From an uncultured Victivallaceae bacterium (GTDB lineage Bacteria > Verrucomicrobiota > Lentisphaeria > Victivallales > Victivallaceae), in NCBI GenBank assembly GCA_944389925.1, contig CALXOD010000019.1, positions 1 to 44,108 on the forward strand: a stretch of DNA of 44,108 nt, in the 5' to 3' direction. Shown piece after piece: positions 23,868 to 31,015 of the stretch. Numbering within the stretch: position 1 is the stretch's first letter; each line of letters opens with the position of its first letter. The notes under the pieces are model-generated. The model was not told the DNA's origin. It was given only the letters and a program-made list of their open reading frames with translations, and did no database searches. The translations under genes were made by a program, and so were the position numbers.

Positions 23868-25188
23868 TTTTTCATCCTTTCTGATCGGTGGTACAAATTC
23901 CGGTTGTGGCAAGACCACGCTGACGCTCGGCCTGTTGCGAAGCCTGGCCCGGCGTGGTTTGCGGGTGATGCCGTTCAAATGCGGTCCGGATTATATTGAT
24001 CCGTTGTTGCATCGGCAGGCGGCAGGCCGGATTTCGGTCAACCTGGACGGGTTCTTCGGGAATGTGGAATCCGCCTGGCATCGTTGTGTCGCCGAAGCAG
24101 ACGTGGCTGTGGTTGAGGGGGTGATGGGGCTTTTTGATGGACGCGACGCGAGGGGGACAGACAGTGCCGGAGCGATTGCCGCGCAGTTGAAACTGCCGGT
24201 GGTGCTGACGGTGAACGCTTCCGGACTTGGCGCGTCGATTGCACCACTGGTAGCGGGATTTGTCCGCTGGCAGGAAGATGTACAGATTGCCGGGGTAGTG
24301 GCGAATCAGGTGGGGTCGGAGCGCCATGCGGAGTTGTTGCGCGAAGCACTGGCAAAGGCGGGGTTGCCGCCGCTGCTCGGGGCATTGCGGAAGGATGAAC
24401 AGTTTCGGATGCCGGAACGGCATCTCGGGCTGGATACCGCGCAGTTGCCGGAAGCGATGCTGGAGAGTCTGGCCGACGCGGTGGACGCATTTGTGGATGT
24501 GGAGCGGTTGTTGGAGCTCACTCGGAGACCGCATCCGGAACAACAATGGCCGGAACCGGTTGCTGGGCGACCGTTGCGGCGGAAATTGCGTTTGGCGGTC
24601 GCCCGGGATGCGGCGTTTCAGTTTTATTATGAGGAGAATCTGGAGATGCTGCGGGCACGCGGAGTGGAGACGGTCTTTTTTTCTCCGCTGACTGACGCGG
24701 CATTACCGGAAAAGGTGGACGGCGTATATCTGGGAGGCGGATATCCGGAGCTTTTTGCAGAGCAGTTGTCCGGCAATGCGTCCATGCTGGCGGCGCTTCG
24801 GGCGTGTGCCGCCCGGTGTCCGGTGTACGGGGAATGCGGTGGGTATTTGTATTTACTGGAATCTCTGACCGATTTTGACGGACGCTGTTTCCCGATGGCG
24901 GGCCTGCTGCCGGGACACGCGAAAATGAATCGCCGTCTGACTTCGCTCGGCTATCGGGAATGCCAGGGACGCTGGGGACGGGTTCGCGGACATGAATTTC
25001 ATTATTCATCTTTGACGGAGGCTCCGGCAGGACCGGCGCTGTGGCAGGCGGTTGGCCGGGATGGGACGGAGAAGCCGGCGGGCGGGGTTCGCGGACATGT
25101 TTGGGGAAGTTACGTGCATGTGCATTTTGCTTCCAATCCGGCGGCGCTGGATCAATGGATTGAGGAGATGGCGACATGTTCCAGCTGA
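23854..25188 (+). CDS. cbiA: Cobyrinate a,c-diamide synthase
   Basis: CbiA amidates the a and c acetate side chains using glutamine and ATP. The 444-residue protein has an ATP-binding DTBS-like domain (GGTNSGCGKTTLTLGLL, FKCGPDYIDP, VEGVMGLFDG) and a C-terminal glutamine amidotransferase domain with the nucleophile Cys in VYGECGGYLYL. The block GYRECQGR and GHEFHYSSL near the end is typical. I used the ATG at 23854. It overlaps the cbiH end by 14 bases and the cbiB start by 13 bases. Confidence 0.95.
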   Translation: MSADDFSSFLIGGTNSGCGKTTLTLGLLRSLARRGLRVMPFKCGPDYIDPLLHRQAAGRISVNLDGFFGNVESAWHRCVAEADVAVVEGVMGLFDGRDARGTDSAGAIAAQLKLPVVLTVNASGLGASIAPLVAGFVRWQEDVQIAGVVANQVGSERHAELLREALAKAGLPPLLGALRKDEQFRMPERHLGLDTAQLPEAMLESLADAVDAFVDVERLLELTRRPHPEQQWPEPVAGRPLRRKLRLAVARDAAFQFYYEENLEMLRARGVETVFFSPLTDAALPEKVDGVYLGGGYPELFAEQLSGNASMLAALRACAARCPVYGECGGYLYLLESLTDFDGRCFPMAGLLPGHAKMNRRLTSLGYRECQGRWGRVRGHEFHYSSLTEAPAGPALWQAVGRDGTEKPAGGVRGHVWGSYVHVHFASNPAALDQWIEEMATCSS

Positions 25189-26159
25189 TTTTACTGCTGG
25201 TATTGGGATTGGGGATGGATCGGCTGCTGGGGGATCCGCGGAGCCGGTTGCATCCGGTGGTGCTTTTCGGCAGGATGGCGGAACGGATGGAAAACGGTTG
25301 CCGCCGGATGTTCGGAGACGGGATAGACGCCGGGTTGGCCGGCTGGCTGGCGCTGACGCTGTTGCCGGCCGCTGTAGCGGCGGTGACGGTGCGCTTGACC
25401 GGGGCGGTACTGCCCTGGGTCGGATTGTTCGTGGCGGTGATATGGCTCTATATTACCGTGGCGCTGCGCAGTCTCTGCGACCACGCGCAGGCGATCGAAA
25501 CCCCCTTGAAAAACGGTCGGCTGCCGGAAGCCCGCCGGGCATTATCGCGGATCGTCAGCCGCGATACCGACACGCTGCCGGAGTCCGAAATCGTGCGCGG
25601 CGGCATTGAAAGTCTGGGGGAAAATCTGATTGATGCGGTTACCAGTCCGTTGTTCTGGGCGACGGTGGGATATCTGGCGGGGGGATTGCCCGGGGCTGCC
25701 GCTGGAGCGGTCTGGTTGCGGGCGGTCAATACACTGGATGCCATGTGGGGATATCGGAATGAACGTTATCTCCGGTTTGGCCGGGTGGCTGCCCGGATGG
25801 ACGATGTGGCGCATTTTCTTCCGGCGCGATTGACGCTGGTGGCGATTTCTCTGGCGGCATTTCGGGGCGGAGGGGTTCCGGGAACGGCCTGGCGGACGGG
25901 AATCCGGCACCGGCACGATCACCCGAGTCCGAACTCGGGGTACGGCATGGCCGGTTTTGCCGGCGCGCTGGGGATTCGGCTGGGAGGACCGACGGTGTAT
26001 GACGGCATATGCGAGGAATATCCATACTGGGGGGACGGGCGATCACAATTGACGGTAGCGGATCTGAAACGGGCGCGGCAACTGGCGAATGCGGCGACGT
26101 GGGTGTTTGTGGGGATACTGTTGGCGGGAGCGGTATTATGGCGGATGTTCTTTACCTGA
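25176..26159 (+). CDS. cbiB: Adenosylcobinamide-phosphate synthase
   Basis: CbiB is an integral membrane enzyme that joins adenosylcobyric acid to aminopropanol phosphate. The 327-residue product begins with a hydrophobic helix and the signature GMDRLLGDPR followed by LHPVVLFGR. Other matches are SRDTDTLPESEIVRGGIESLGENLIDAV and the NTLDAMWGYRN segment. Several hydrophobic stretches agree with a polytopic protein. It precedes cobC with a 22-base overlap and fits the step directly after the CobD-CbiP fusion. Confidence 0.95.
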   Translation: MFQLILLLVLGLGMDRLLGDPRSRLHPVVLFGRMAERMENGCRRMFGDGIDAGLAGWLALTLLPAAVAAVTVRLTGAVLPWVGLFVAVIWLYITVALRSLCDHAQAIETPLKNGRLPEARRALSRIVSRDTDTLPESEIVRGGIESLGENLIDAVTSPLFWATVGYLAGGLPGAAAGAVWLRAVNTLDAMWGYRNERYLRFGRVAARMDDVAHFLPARLTLVAISLAAFRGGGVPGTAWRTGIRHRHDHPSPNSGYGMAGFAGALGIRLGGPTVYDGICEEYPYWGDGRSQLTVADLKRARQLANAATWVFVGILLAGAVLWRMFFT

Positions 26160-26707
26160 TCCGGCATGGGGAGCTGCCGGAGGAATATCAGGGGCGATAT
26201 GTGGGGCGGACCGATGCGCCGCTTTCGGAAGCGGGGCGCAGATGGATGCGGTCACTGCCGCTTCCAGCATTGGATGTGGTTTATTGTAGTCCCCTGCGCC
26301 GGGCACGGGAGAGTGCCGCCTGTTTGCATTGCGCACGGGTCATTCCGGATGAACGGCTGGCGGAAGTGGATTTTGGGGAATGGGATAATCGAACCTTCGA
26401 AGAAATTGCCGCTGTCGCTACTGCTGAACAGTTGGAGTGCTGGTCCCGGACGCCGGATGCGATGGTTTTTCCGGGAGGGGAATCGGTGGCGGAGTTCCGG
26501 GCACGGATTGCGGATTTTCAGCAGGATTTTCAACGCCGGGAACCCGGCCCCGGTACGGCGGGTGTGGTAACTCACGGCGGTGTCCTGATGTATTGGCTGG
26601 CCGGGTTGCGGGGGATTCCGGAATCCCGGCTGCTGGAGGCGCGAGTGCCGCGCGGCGGCTGGGTGAAACTGCAAAGGACGCAGGGAGGCGTCTGGCATGA
26701 AGCATGA
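26138..26707 (+). CDS. cobC: Alpha-ribazole / adenosylcobalamin 5'-phosphate phosphatase
   Basis: This 189-residue member of the histidine phosphatase superfamily removes the 5'-phosphate in the last step of the nucleotide loop. The motif LIRHGE near the start holds the phospho-histidine. LAEVDFGEWDN and VVTHGGVLMYWLAG supply the other catalytic residues. Start 26138 follows GGGAG. Histidine phosphatases are functionally diverse, so the CobC assignment rests mainly on its place between cbiB and cobU. Confidence 0.88.
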   Translation: MADVLYLIRHGELPEEYQGRYVGRTDAPLSEAGRRWMRSLPLPALDVVYCSPLRRARESAACLHCARVIPDERLAEVDFGEWDNRTFEEIAAVATAEQLECWSRTPDAMVFPGGESVAEFRARIADFQQDFQRREPGPGTAGVVTHGGVLMYWLAGLRGIPESRLLEARVPRGGWVKLQRTQGGVWHEA

Positions 26708-27230
26708 AGTGATTCTGGTAATCGGCGGTGCACGTTCCGGGAAGAGTACCTGGGCGGAACAGCTTGCCTGTGCGGCGGGAGAACGACGTTATTACATTGC
26801 CACCTGTCCGGTGCTCGATGCGGAGATGGCGGACCGGGTGGCCCGGCACCGTCGGTTGCGTGCCGGGGCAAACTGGACGACGATCGAGGAGCAGACCGAA
26901 TTGGAAAACGCACTGGAACGGGCCGCTGCCGCCGGTGCGGAATCTATTCTGGTCGACTGCCTGACCTTGTGGATCAATAATCTGCTGTTTCACGACCCAG
27001 ACTTGGACGAGGCAGGAATGGCGCGTCGTGCCGAAAGCCTGGCTGCGTGTTTGCAGCGGATTCCCGGGACGACGGTACTGGTAATCAACGAGGTTGGACT
27101 CGGTCTGGTGCCGGAGTCGCCGCTGGCACGCCGGTTTCGGGATCTTTCCGGGCGCTGCGCCCAGATTCTGGCGGCGGCGGCGGATCGGGTGTATCTTACC
27201 GTGGCGGGCATTGCGCAAAAGATAAAATGA
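26697..27230 (+). CDS. cobU: Adenosylcobinamide kinase / GTP:adenosylcobinamide-phosphate guanylyltransferase
   Basis: CobU activates cobinamide by phosphorylation and GMP transfer. The 177-residue product has the P-loop GGARSGKSTWAEQ, the segment VARHRRLR that contains the likely guanylylated histidine, LVDCLTLWINNLL, and NEVGLGLVPESPLAR. All are diagnostic of CobU/CobP. The start lies inside the end of cobC with an 11-base overlap. Confidence 0.96.
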   Translation: MKHEVILVIGGARSGKSTWAEQLACAAGERRYYIATCPVLDAEMADRVARHRRLRAGANWTTIEEQTELENALERAAAAGAESILVDCLTLWINNLLFHDPDLDEAGMARRAESLAACLQRIPGTTVLVINEVGLGLVPESPLARRFRDLSGRCAQILAAAADRVYLTVAGIAQKIK

Positions 27231-27247
27231 GGACGGAGAAGAAGACG

Positions 27248-28318
27248 ATGCGTTTGCTGGAGGAAACTTTATCAACCATTGTCCCGGCCGATGGCGACTG
27301 CCGTGACCGGGCACGGGAACACATTCTGCAGTTGACCATGCCGGAATGGGCGTTGGGCCGGATTCTGGATCTGGCCGTGGAGCTGGCGGGGATGACTCGC
27401 GATTTGCGCTGTCCGGTTCGGCGCAAGCGCATAATTCTGATGGCCGGTGATCACGGAATTGTCCGGCGGGGCGTCTGCCCGCAACCGTCTTCGGTGACGA
27501 CGCAGATGGTTCGGAATTTTGTCCAGGGCGGTGGCGGCATCAATGTCTTGAGCCGGGTTGCCGGGGCCGACGTCATGGTTGTGGATATGGGGGTGGATTC
27601 CGATTTGTCGGATCTGGTTGCTGCGGGGAAGGTGCGGGATTGCAAGGTGGCACGGGGAACGGCGGATTTTTCCGTGGGACCGGCCATGAGCCGGGAACAG
27701 GCGATCGCCAGCCTGGAACAGGGGATCCGGCTTGCCCGGGAGCTGGCTGCTGAGACGGATGTTTTCGGGACCGGTGAGATGGGGATCGGCAATACTTCTC
27801 CCTCGTCGGCGATCGTGACCGTGCTGTCCGGCGAAACGGATCCAGTTCCATATGTCGGCCGCGGTGCGGGGCTGGCGGTTGACCGGCTGGCACACAAGGC
27901 GGCGGTAATCCGGGAAGGTATTCTGCACAACCGGCCGAATCCCGCTGACGGGCTGGATGTGCTGGCCAAAGTCGGCGGATTTGAAATCGGAGGGATTGCC
28001 GGTGTGATCCTGGGCGCGGCGAGTTGCCGTAAGCCGGTGGTGGTGGATGGTTTCATTTCCAGCGCCGGAGCCTTGATTGCGGCGGCGATTGCTCCGGCGG
28101 CGCGTGATTATATGATCCTGGCCCATGGCAGTGCCGAACCCGGCCACGTGCGGATGACTGAATTGCTGGGGCGTCGTCCGTTGCTGGATCTCGGGCTGCG
28201 GCTCGGGGAGGGGACCGGCGCGGCACTGGCACTGCCGCTGCTGGATGCGGCGGCGGCCGTGATGACGCAAATGGCCACGTTCGAATCCGCCCGGGTGACG
28301 ACGGAGGGCTTGAAGTGA
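27248..28318 (+). CDS. cobT: Nicotinate-nucleotide--dimethylbenzimidazole phosphoribosyltransferase
   Basis: CobT makes alpha-ribazole phosphate (or an analogue) from NaMN and the lower-ligand base. The 356-residue protein has LMAGDHGIVRRGV, VDMGVDSD, GEMGIGNTSPSSA and the C-terminal GEGTGAALALPLLDAA with the catalytic glutamate. I prefer the ATG at 27248 because it follows GGAG and gives the usual MxLLEETL opening. An in-frame ATG at 27227 overlaps the cobU stop and is possible. The lower base actually used cannot be read from the sequence. Confidence 0.95.
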   Translation: MRLLEETLSTIVPADGDCRDRAREHILQLTMPEWALGRILDLAVELAGMTRDLRCPVRRKRIILMAGDHGIVRRGVCPQPSSVTTQMVRNFVQGGGGINVLSRVAGADVMVVDMGVDSDLSDLVAAGKVRDCKVARGTADFSVGPAMSREQAIASLEQGIRLARELAAETDVFGTGEMGIGNTSPSSAIVTVLSGETDPVPYVGRGAGLAVDRLAHKAAVIREGILHNRPNPADGLDVLAKVGGFEIGGIAGVILGAASCRKPVVVDGFISSAGALIAAAIAPAARDYMILAHGSAEPGHVRMTELLGRRPLLDLGLRLGEGTGAALALPLLDAAAAVMTQMATFESARVTTEGLK

Positions 28319-29064
28319 GGACGTTTCTGGCCGCGGTGTCCATGCTGAGCATTCTGCCGCTCGGAAATTTCCGCCCGACTGAAGCGGAATTGCGCCGGTC
28401 GCTGAATCTCTTTCCGCTGGCAGGCGTATTGTTCGGCGCAATCGTTTTCGGCGTGGGGTGGCTGATGGAACGCTGGTTTCCGGCGCCGGCTGCGGCGATG
28501 CTGATGGCGATTTTTCCGGAAGTGCTGACCAAGGGGTTTCATCTGGACGGCCTGGCGGATACCGCTGACGGATTTCTCTCCGGTCGGAGCCGGGAGCGCA
28601 AACTGGAAATCATGCGAGACAGCCATATCGGCAGCATGGGGGTGGGCGCGATCGTGGCTCTGATCGGTTTGAAGTTCTCGATGTTCCTCTCTCTTCCGTC
28701 AGGAATGATTCCGGTCGCGGCGGCATTGGCGGCGCTGTGTGGACGCTCCGGCATGATCTGGTATATAGCAATGAGCCGTTATGCCCGGCCTGAAGGAGGA
28801 TTGGGGGGGCTGTGGTTCGGGCGGAGACCGACGGTGGGAATGATGCTTGCCGGGTTGATTCCGCCGGCGCTCGCGGCATTGTGGCATCCGGATCTTTTCT
28901 GGATCGGATTTCCGCTTCCGGCGGTGGCAGCGTGGGGATGGAGCCGGATGACTAGCCGGGTAATCGGCGGTGCGACGGGGGATACCATTGGTGCCTTTGA
29001 GGAGTTGAGCGAACTCCTGACGCTGACGGCATTGGTCTTGTATTTTCAACATTTTGTGTTATAA
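28315..29064 (+). CDS. cobS: Cobalamin (5'-phosphate) synthase
   Basis: CobS is the membrane enzyme that joins GDP-cobinamide with alpha-ribazole. The 249-residue product has the metal-binding motif GFHLDGLADTADGFLSG and the segment MRDSHIGSMGVGAI, both diagnostic, plus several hydrophobic helices. The start is a GTG that overlaps the cobT stop (GTGA). It is the last gene of the operon. Its stop codon overlaps the -10 box of a possible promoter for the riboflavin gene. No strong terminator follows. Confidence 0.95.
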   Translation: MRTFLAAVSMLSILPLGNFRPTEAELRRSLNLFPLAGVLFGAIVFGVGWLMERWFPAPAAAMLMAIFPEVLTKGFHLDGLADTADGFLSGRSRERKLEIMRDSHIGSMGVGAIVALIGLKFSMFLSLPSGMIPVAAALAALCGRSGMIWYIAMSRYARPEGGLGGLWFGRRPTVGMMLAGLIPPALAALWHPDLFWIGFPLPAVAAWGWSRMTSRVIGGATGDTIGAFEELSELLTLTALVLYFQHFVL

Positions 29065-29065
29065 T
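29038..29065 (+). promoter_or_regulatory. Possible promoter of the ribB unit
   Basis: TTGTAT (29038-29043) and a perfect TATAAT (29060-29065) are 16 bp apart, inside the end of cobS. It would produce a transcript beginning near 29072 with a GAATGCAG/CTGCATTC hairpin before the FMN riboswitch. Confidence 0.5.
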
Positions 29066-29154
29066 AAAAGCTGAATGCAGTCCATTGGCTGCATTCGATG
29101 GGATCATAAAAGCAGCCGTTCGCCGCAGTCGGACGGCAAAAAAATAATCGATTC

Positions 29155-29276
29155 GTCTTCGGGGCGGGGTGTAATTCCCCACCGGCGGTGAAAGTCCGCG
29201 ACTCCCGGCAGAAAATAACCGGGACTGATCCGGTGCAAATCCGGAACCGACAGTGAGAGTCTGGATGAGAGAAGAC
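29155..29276 (+). promoter_or_regulatory. FMN riboswitch (RFN element)
   Basis: The conserved blocks are in order: CTTCGGGGCGGGGTG, ATTCCCCACCGGCGGT, AAAGTCCGCGA, then GACTGATCCGGTGCAAATCCG, CCGACAGT and GAGAGTCTGGATGAGAGAAG. The closing stem is GTCTTC (29155-29160) with GAAGAC (29271-29276). FMN binding would lower expression of ribB downstream. Confidence 0.95.
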
Positions 29277-29315
29277 GGGCACCTGGCCGCCGCATTGCAT
29301 GTGGTGGAAGTTTGG

Positions 29316-29342
29316 AACGCGGTGATGGTCAACCGCGTTTTC
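29316..29342 (+). terminator. Hairpin of the FMN riboswitch expression platform
   Basis: AACGCGGT (29316-29323) pairs perfectly with ACCGCGTT (29332-29339) and leads into a short T run. It is 55 bp before ribB and fits a terminator controlled by the riboswitch. The U tract is short, so a role in blocking translation is also possible. Confidence 0.5.
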
Positions 29343-29393
29343 TGCCTGCCCAGCTTTTCCCTGTCGTTCCCCGGAAACGTTCGGGAAAGGACA

Positions 29394-30419
29394 ATGAAGA
29401 ATATGATGGATTCTGTCGAAACGGTCATCGCCGCTCTGGCCGCCGGTGAAATCGTGGTGCTGGTGGATGACGACAACCGGGAAAACGAAGGCGACTTGAT
29501 CTGTGCCGGTGCTTTTGCCACTCCCGCCAACATCAATTTTATGGTGACATACGGACGGGGATTGCTTTGCGCTCCGGTCGGAGGAGAAATCGCGGCACGC
29601 TTGAATCTTGCCGTGCCGCCGGGAAAGCACGACCCGCGCGGAACTGCATTCACGCAGAGTCTGGATGCCATTGCCGGAACGACCACCGGAGTTTCCGCTT
29701 TTGATCGGGCGAAAACCGTGGCGGAAATGCTGCGGGAAGAGGCGACGCAGGCAGATTTTTATACCCCGGGACACCTTTTTCCGCTGCTGGCGCGGCCCGG
29801 CGGCGTGCTGGAGCGACGGGGACATACCGAAGGGGTGGTGGATCTGATGCGTCTCGCCGGATTACCGCTGGTCGGCGTACTTTGTGAGATTCTGAATCCG
29901 GACGGTACTATGGCGCGACTGCCTCAACTGCAGATTTTCTGTCGTGAACACGGATTGAAATTGTGCAGTGTCGAAGAGATCGCCGCCTTCCGCCGCGCCC
30001 GGGGAAACGTGGAGGTCTCTTCGGAACAGTTCCTTCCGGTCCGGGCGCGGGCAGAATGGTCGGGAAACGGTCGTCATGGCATCGAATTGACGATCGCGGG
30101 CATGACGGATATTGGTTACTGCCGCCTCCGCCATGCGTCGACAGGCTTCTGCGGTGGAGCTGCCGATGTGTGGAGTCATCAGCACATTCGGCAGCGTTCG
30201 AAGATCTTTTCCGGGAGAGGCCGGATGATAGGGTTCCTGTCGGAAAACATCCAGCACCGCACCACCGATCCGTCCGGAAGCGGCGGCATCGTACAGTGCA
30301 TTTTCATCTACGACGCCTCCACGCGCGGTATTGATCACCCAGGTGCCCGGCTCCAGCACGGCGAGTTTTCCGGCATTCAGAAAATCTCGGATCGCGGGCA
30401 GATCGGGAATGTGCAGTGA
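29394..30419 (+). CDS. ribB: 3,4-dihydroxy-2-butanone 4-phosphate synthase with aberrant C-terminal extension
   Basis: RibB turns ribulose 5-phosphate into dihydroxybutanone phosphate for riboflavin. Residues 1-203 are a complete domain: VLVDDDNRENEGDLI near the start, GTTTGVSAFDRAKT, TPGHLFPLLARPGGVLERRGHTEG and GVLCEILNPDGTMARLP. Family members then either end or continue into GTP cyclohydrolase II. Here neither happens: the frame runs on for about 138 codons, mostly antisense to the dehydrogenase gene, with no recognisable domain. The start at 29394 follows GGGAAAGGA and sits behind the FMN riboswitch. The true protein may be 3'-truncated by a deletion or an assembly join. Confidence 0.85.
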   Translation: MKNMMDSVETVIAALAAGEIVVLVDDDNRENEGDLICAGAFATPANINFMVTYGRGLLCAPVGGEIAARLNLAVPPGKHDPRGTAFTQSLDAIAGTTTGVSAFDRAKTVAEMLREEATQADFYTPGHLFPLLARPGGVLERRGHTEGVVDLMRLAGLPLVGVLCEILNPDGTMARLPQLQIFCREHGLKLCSVEEIAAFRRARGNVEVSSEQFLPVRARAEWSGNGRHGIELTIAGMTDIGYCRLRHASTGFCGGAADVWSHQHIRQRSKIFSGRGRMIGFLSENIQHRTTDPSGSGGIVQCIFIYDASTRGIDHPGARLQHGEFSGIQKISDRGQIGNVQ

Positions 30420-31010
30420 TAGAAACTGCGCTCCCCGGACTGCCTGCGCAAAATCCGTGCTGAACCGGTCATAACAGTTTGCGTCCCGCGGTGCGGCAAT
30501 GTCGAATCCGGAAATCGTCATGCCGAAGCCGTTTCGGGCAATGGCCGCGAGACGGCTTCCGATATGGCCGCAACCGGCGATGGCGAGGGTTTTTCCGGCA
30601 AGTTCCGTTCCGATTCGGGGTGCCCAGACGCCGCGGCGATTGTCGGCGATGGTGTCGGCGAAATGCCGCGCCGCCAGCAGCAGCATGCCCGCCGCGCATT
30701 CCGCAACCGAGGCGTCCAGCACGCCGGGAGTGTTGGTGCAGCGAATGCCGCGCCGGGCTGCCTGTGTCTTGTCCACGCCATCGTGGCCCACGCCGAAGCG
30801 GGCGATAACCCCGCCCGCGGGCAGGGCGTCGTACAGGGGACCGGTATATTTCACCACGCCGATGATGACGTAACGGGCCTGTTCGCGGCGGATGGCCGCC
30901 GCCAGTTCCGGTTCCCGGTCGGGGACCCGGATGCATTGAAAATCTTCGAGCGTTTCGAAAAAGGCGGCTGCCTTGTCGTATTCCGGGGCGGTTACAAGAA
31001 TTTTTTCCAT
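29862..31010 (-). CDS. D-isomer-specific 2-hydroxyacid dehydrogenase with aberrant C-terminal extension
   Basis: The first 318 or so residues form a full NAD-dependent D-2-hydroxyacid dehydrogenase: the NAD motif AIAGCGHIGSRLA, the catalytic Arg in NTARGGVVDE, Glu in LDVFRQEP and His in TPHIGSSTAEA. Substrates could be glyoxylate, hydroxypyruvate or a sugar-derived oxoacid. The family normally ends near there, but this frame has no stop and continues for 64 codons antisense to ribB. The ATG at 31010 lies 5 bases after the dehydratase stop, so it belongs to the aldolase-dehydratase operon. Substrate is unknown. Confidence 0.85.
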   Translation of the reverse strand: MEKILVTAPEYDKAAAFFETLEDFQCIRVPDREPELAAAIRREQARYVIIGVVKYTGPLYDALPAGGVIARFGVGHDGVDKTQAARRGIRCTNTPGVLDASVAECAAGMLLLAARHFADTIADNRRGVWAPRIGTELAGKTLAIAGCGHIGSRLAAIARNGFGMTISGFDIAAPRDANCYDRFSTDFAQAVRGAQFLSLHIPDLPAIRDFLNAGKLAVLEPGTWVINTARGGVVDENALYDAAASGRIGGAVLDVFRQEPYHPASPGKDLRTLPNVLMTPHIGSSTAEACRRMAEAAVTNIRHARDRQFDAMTTVSRPFCPRPDRKELFRRDLHVSPGAAEGGDLFDTAQFQSVFTTENLQLRQSRHSTVRIQNLTKYADQR

Positions 31011-31015
31011 AAGAT

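Noticed and set aside
29120-29150. Minus-strand hairpin GCCGT/ACGGC with a T-rich tail as terminator for the dehydrogenase unit
   Set aside because: The stem is only five pairs, the T run is interrupted and it lies more than 700 bp after the dehydrogenase frame ends.
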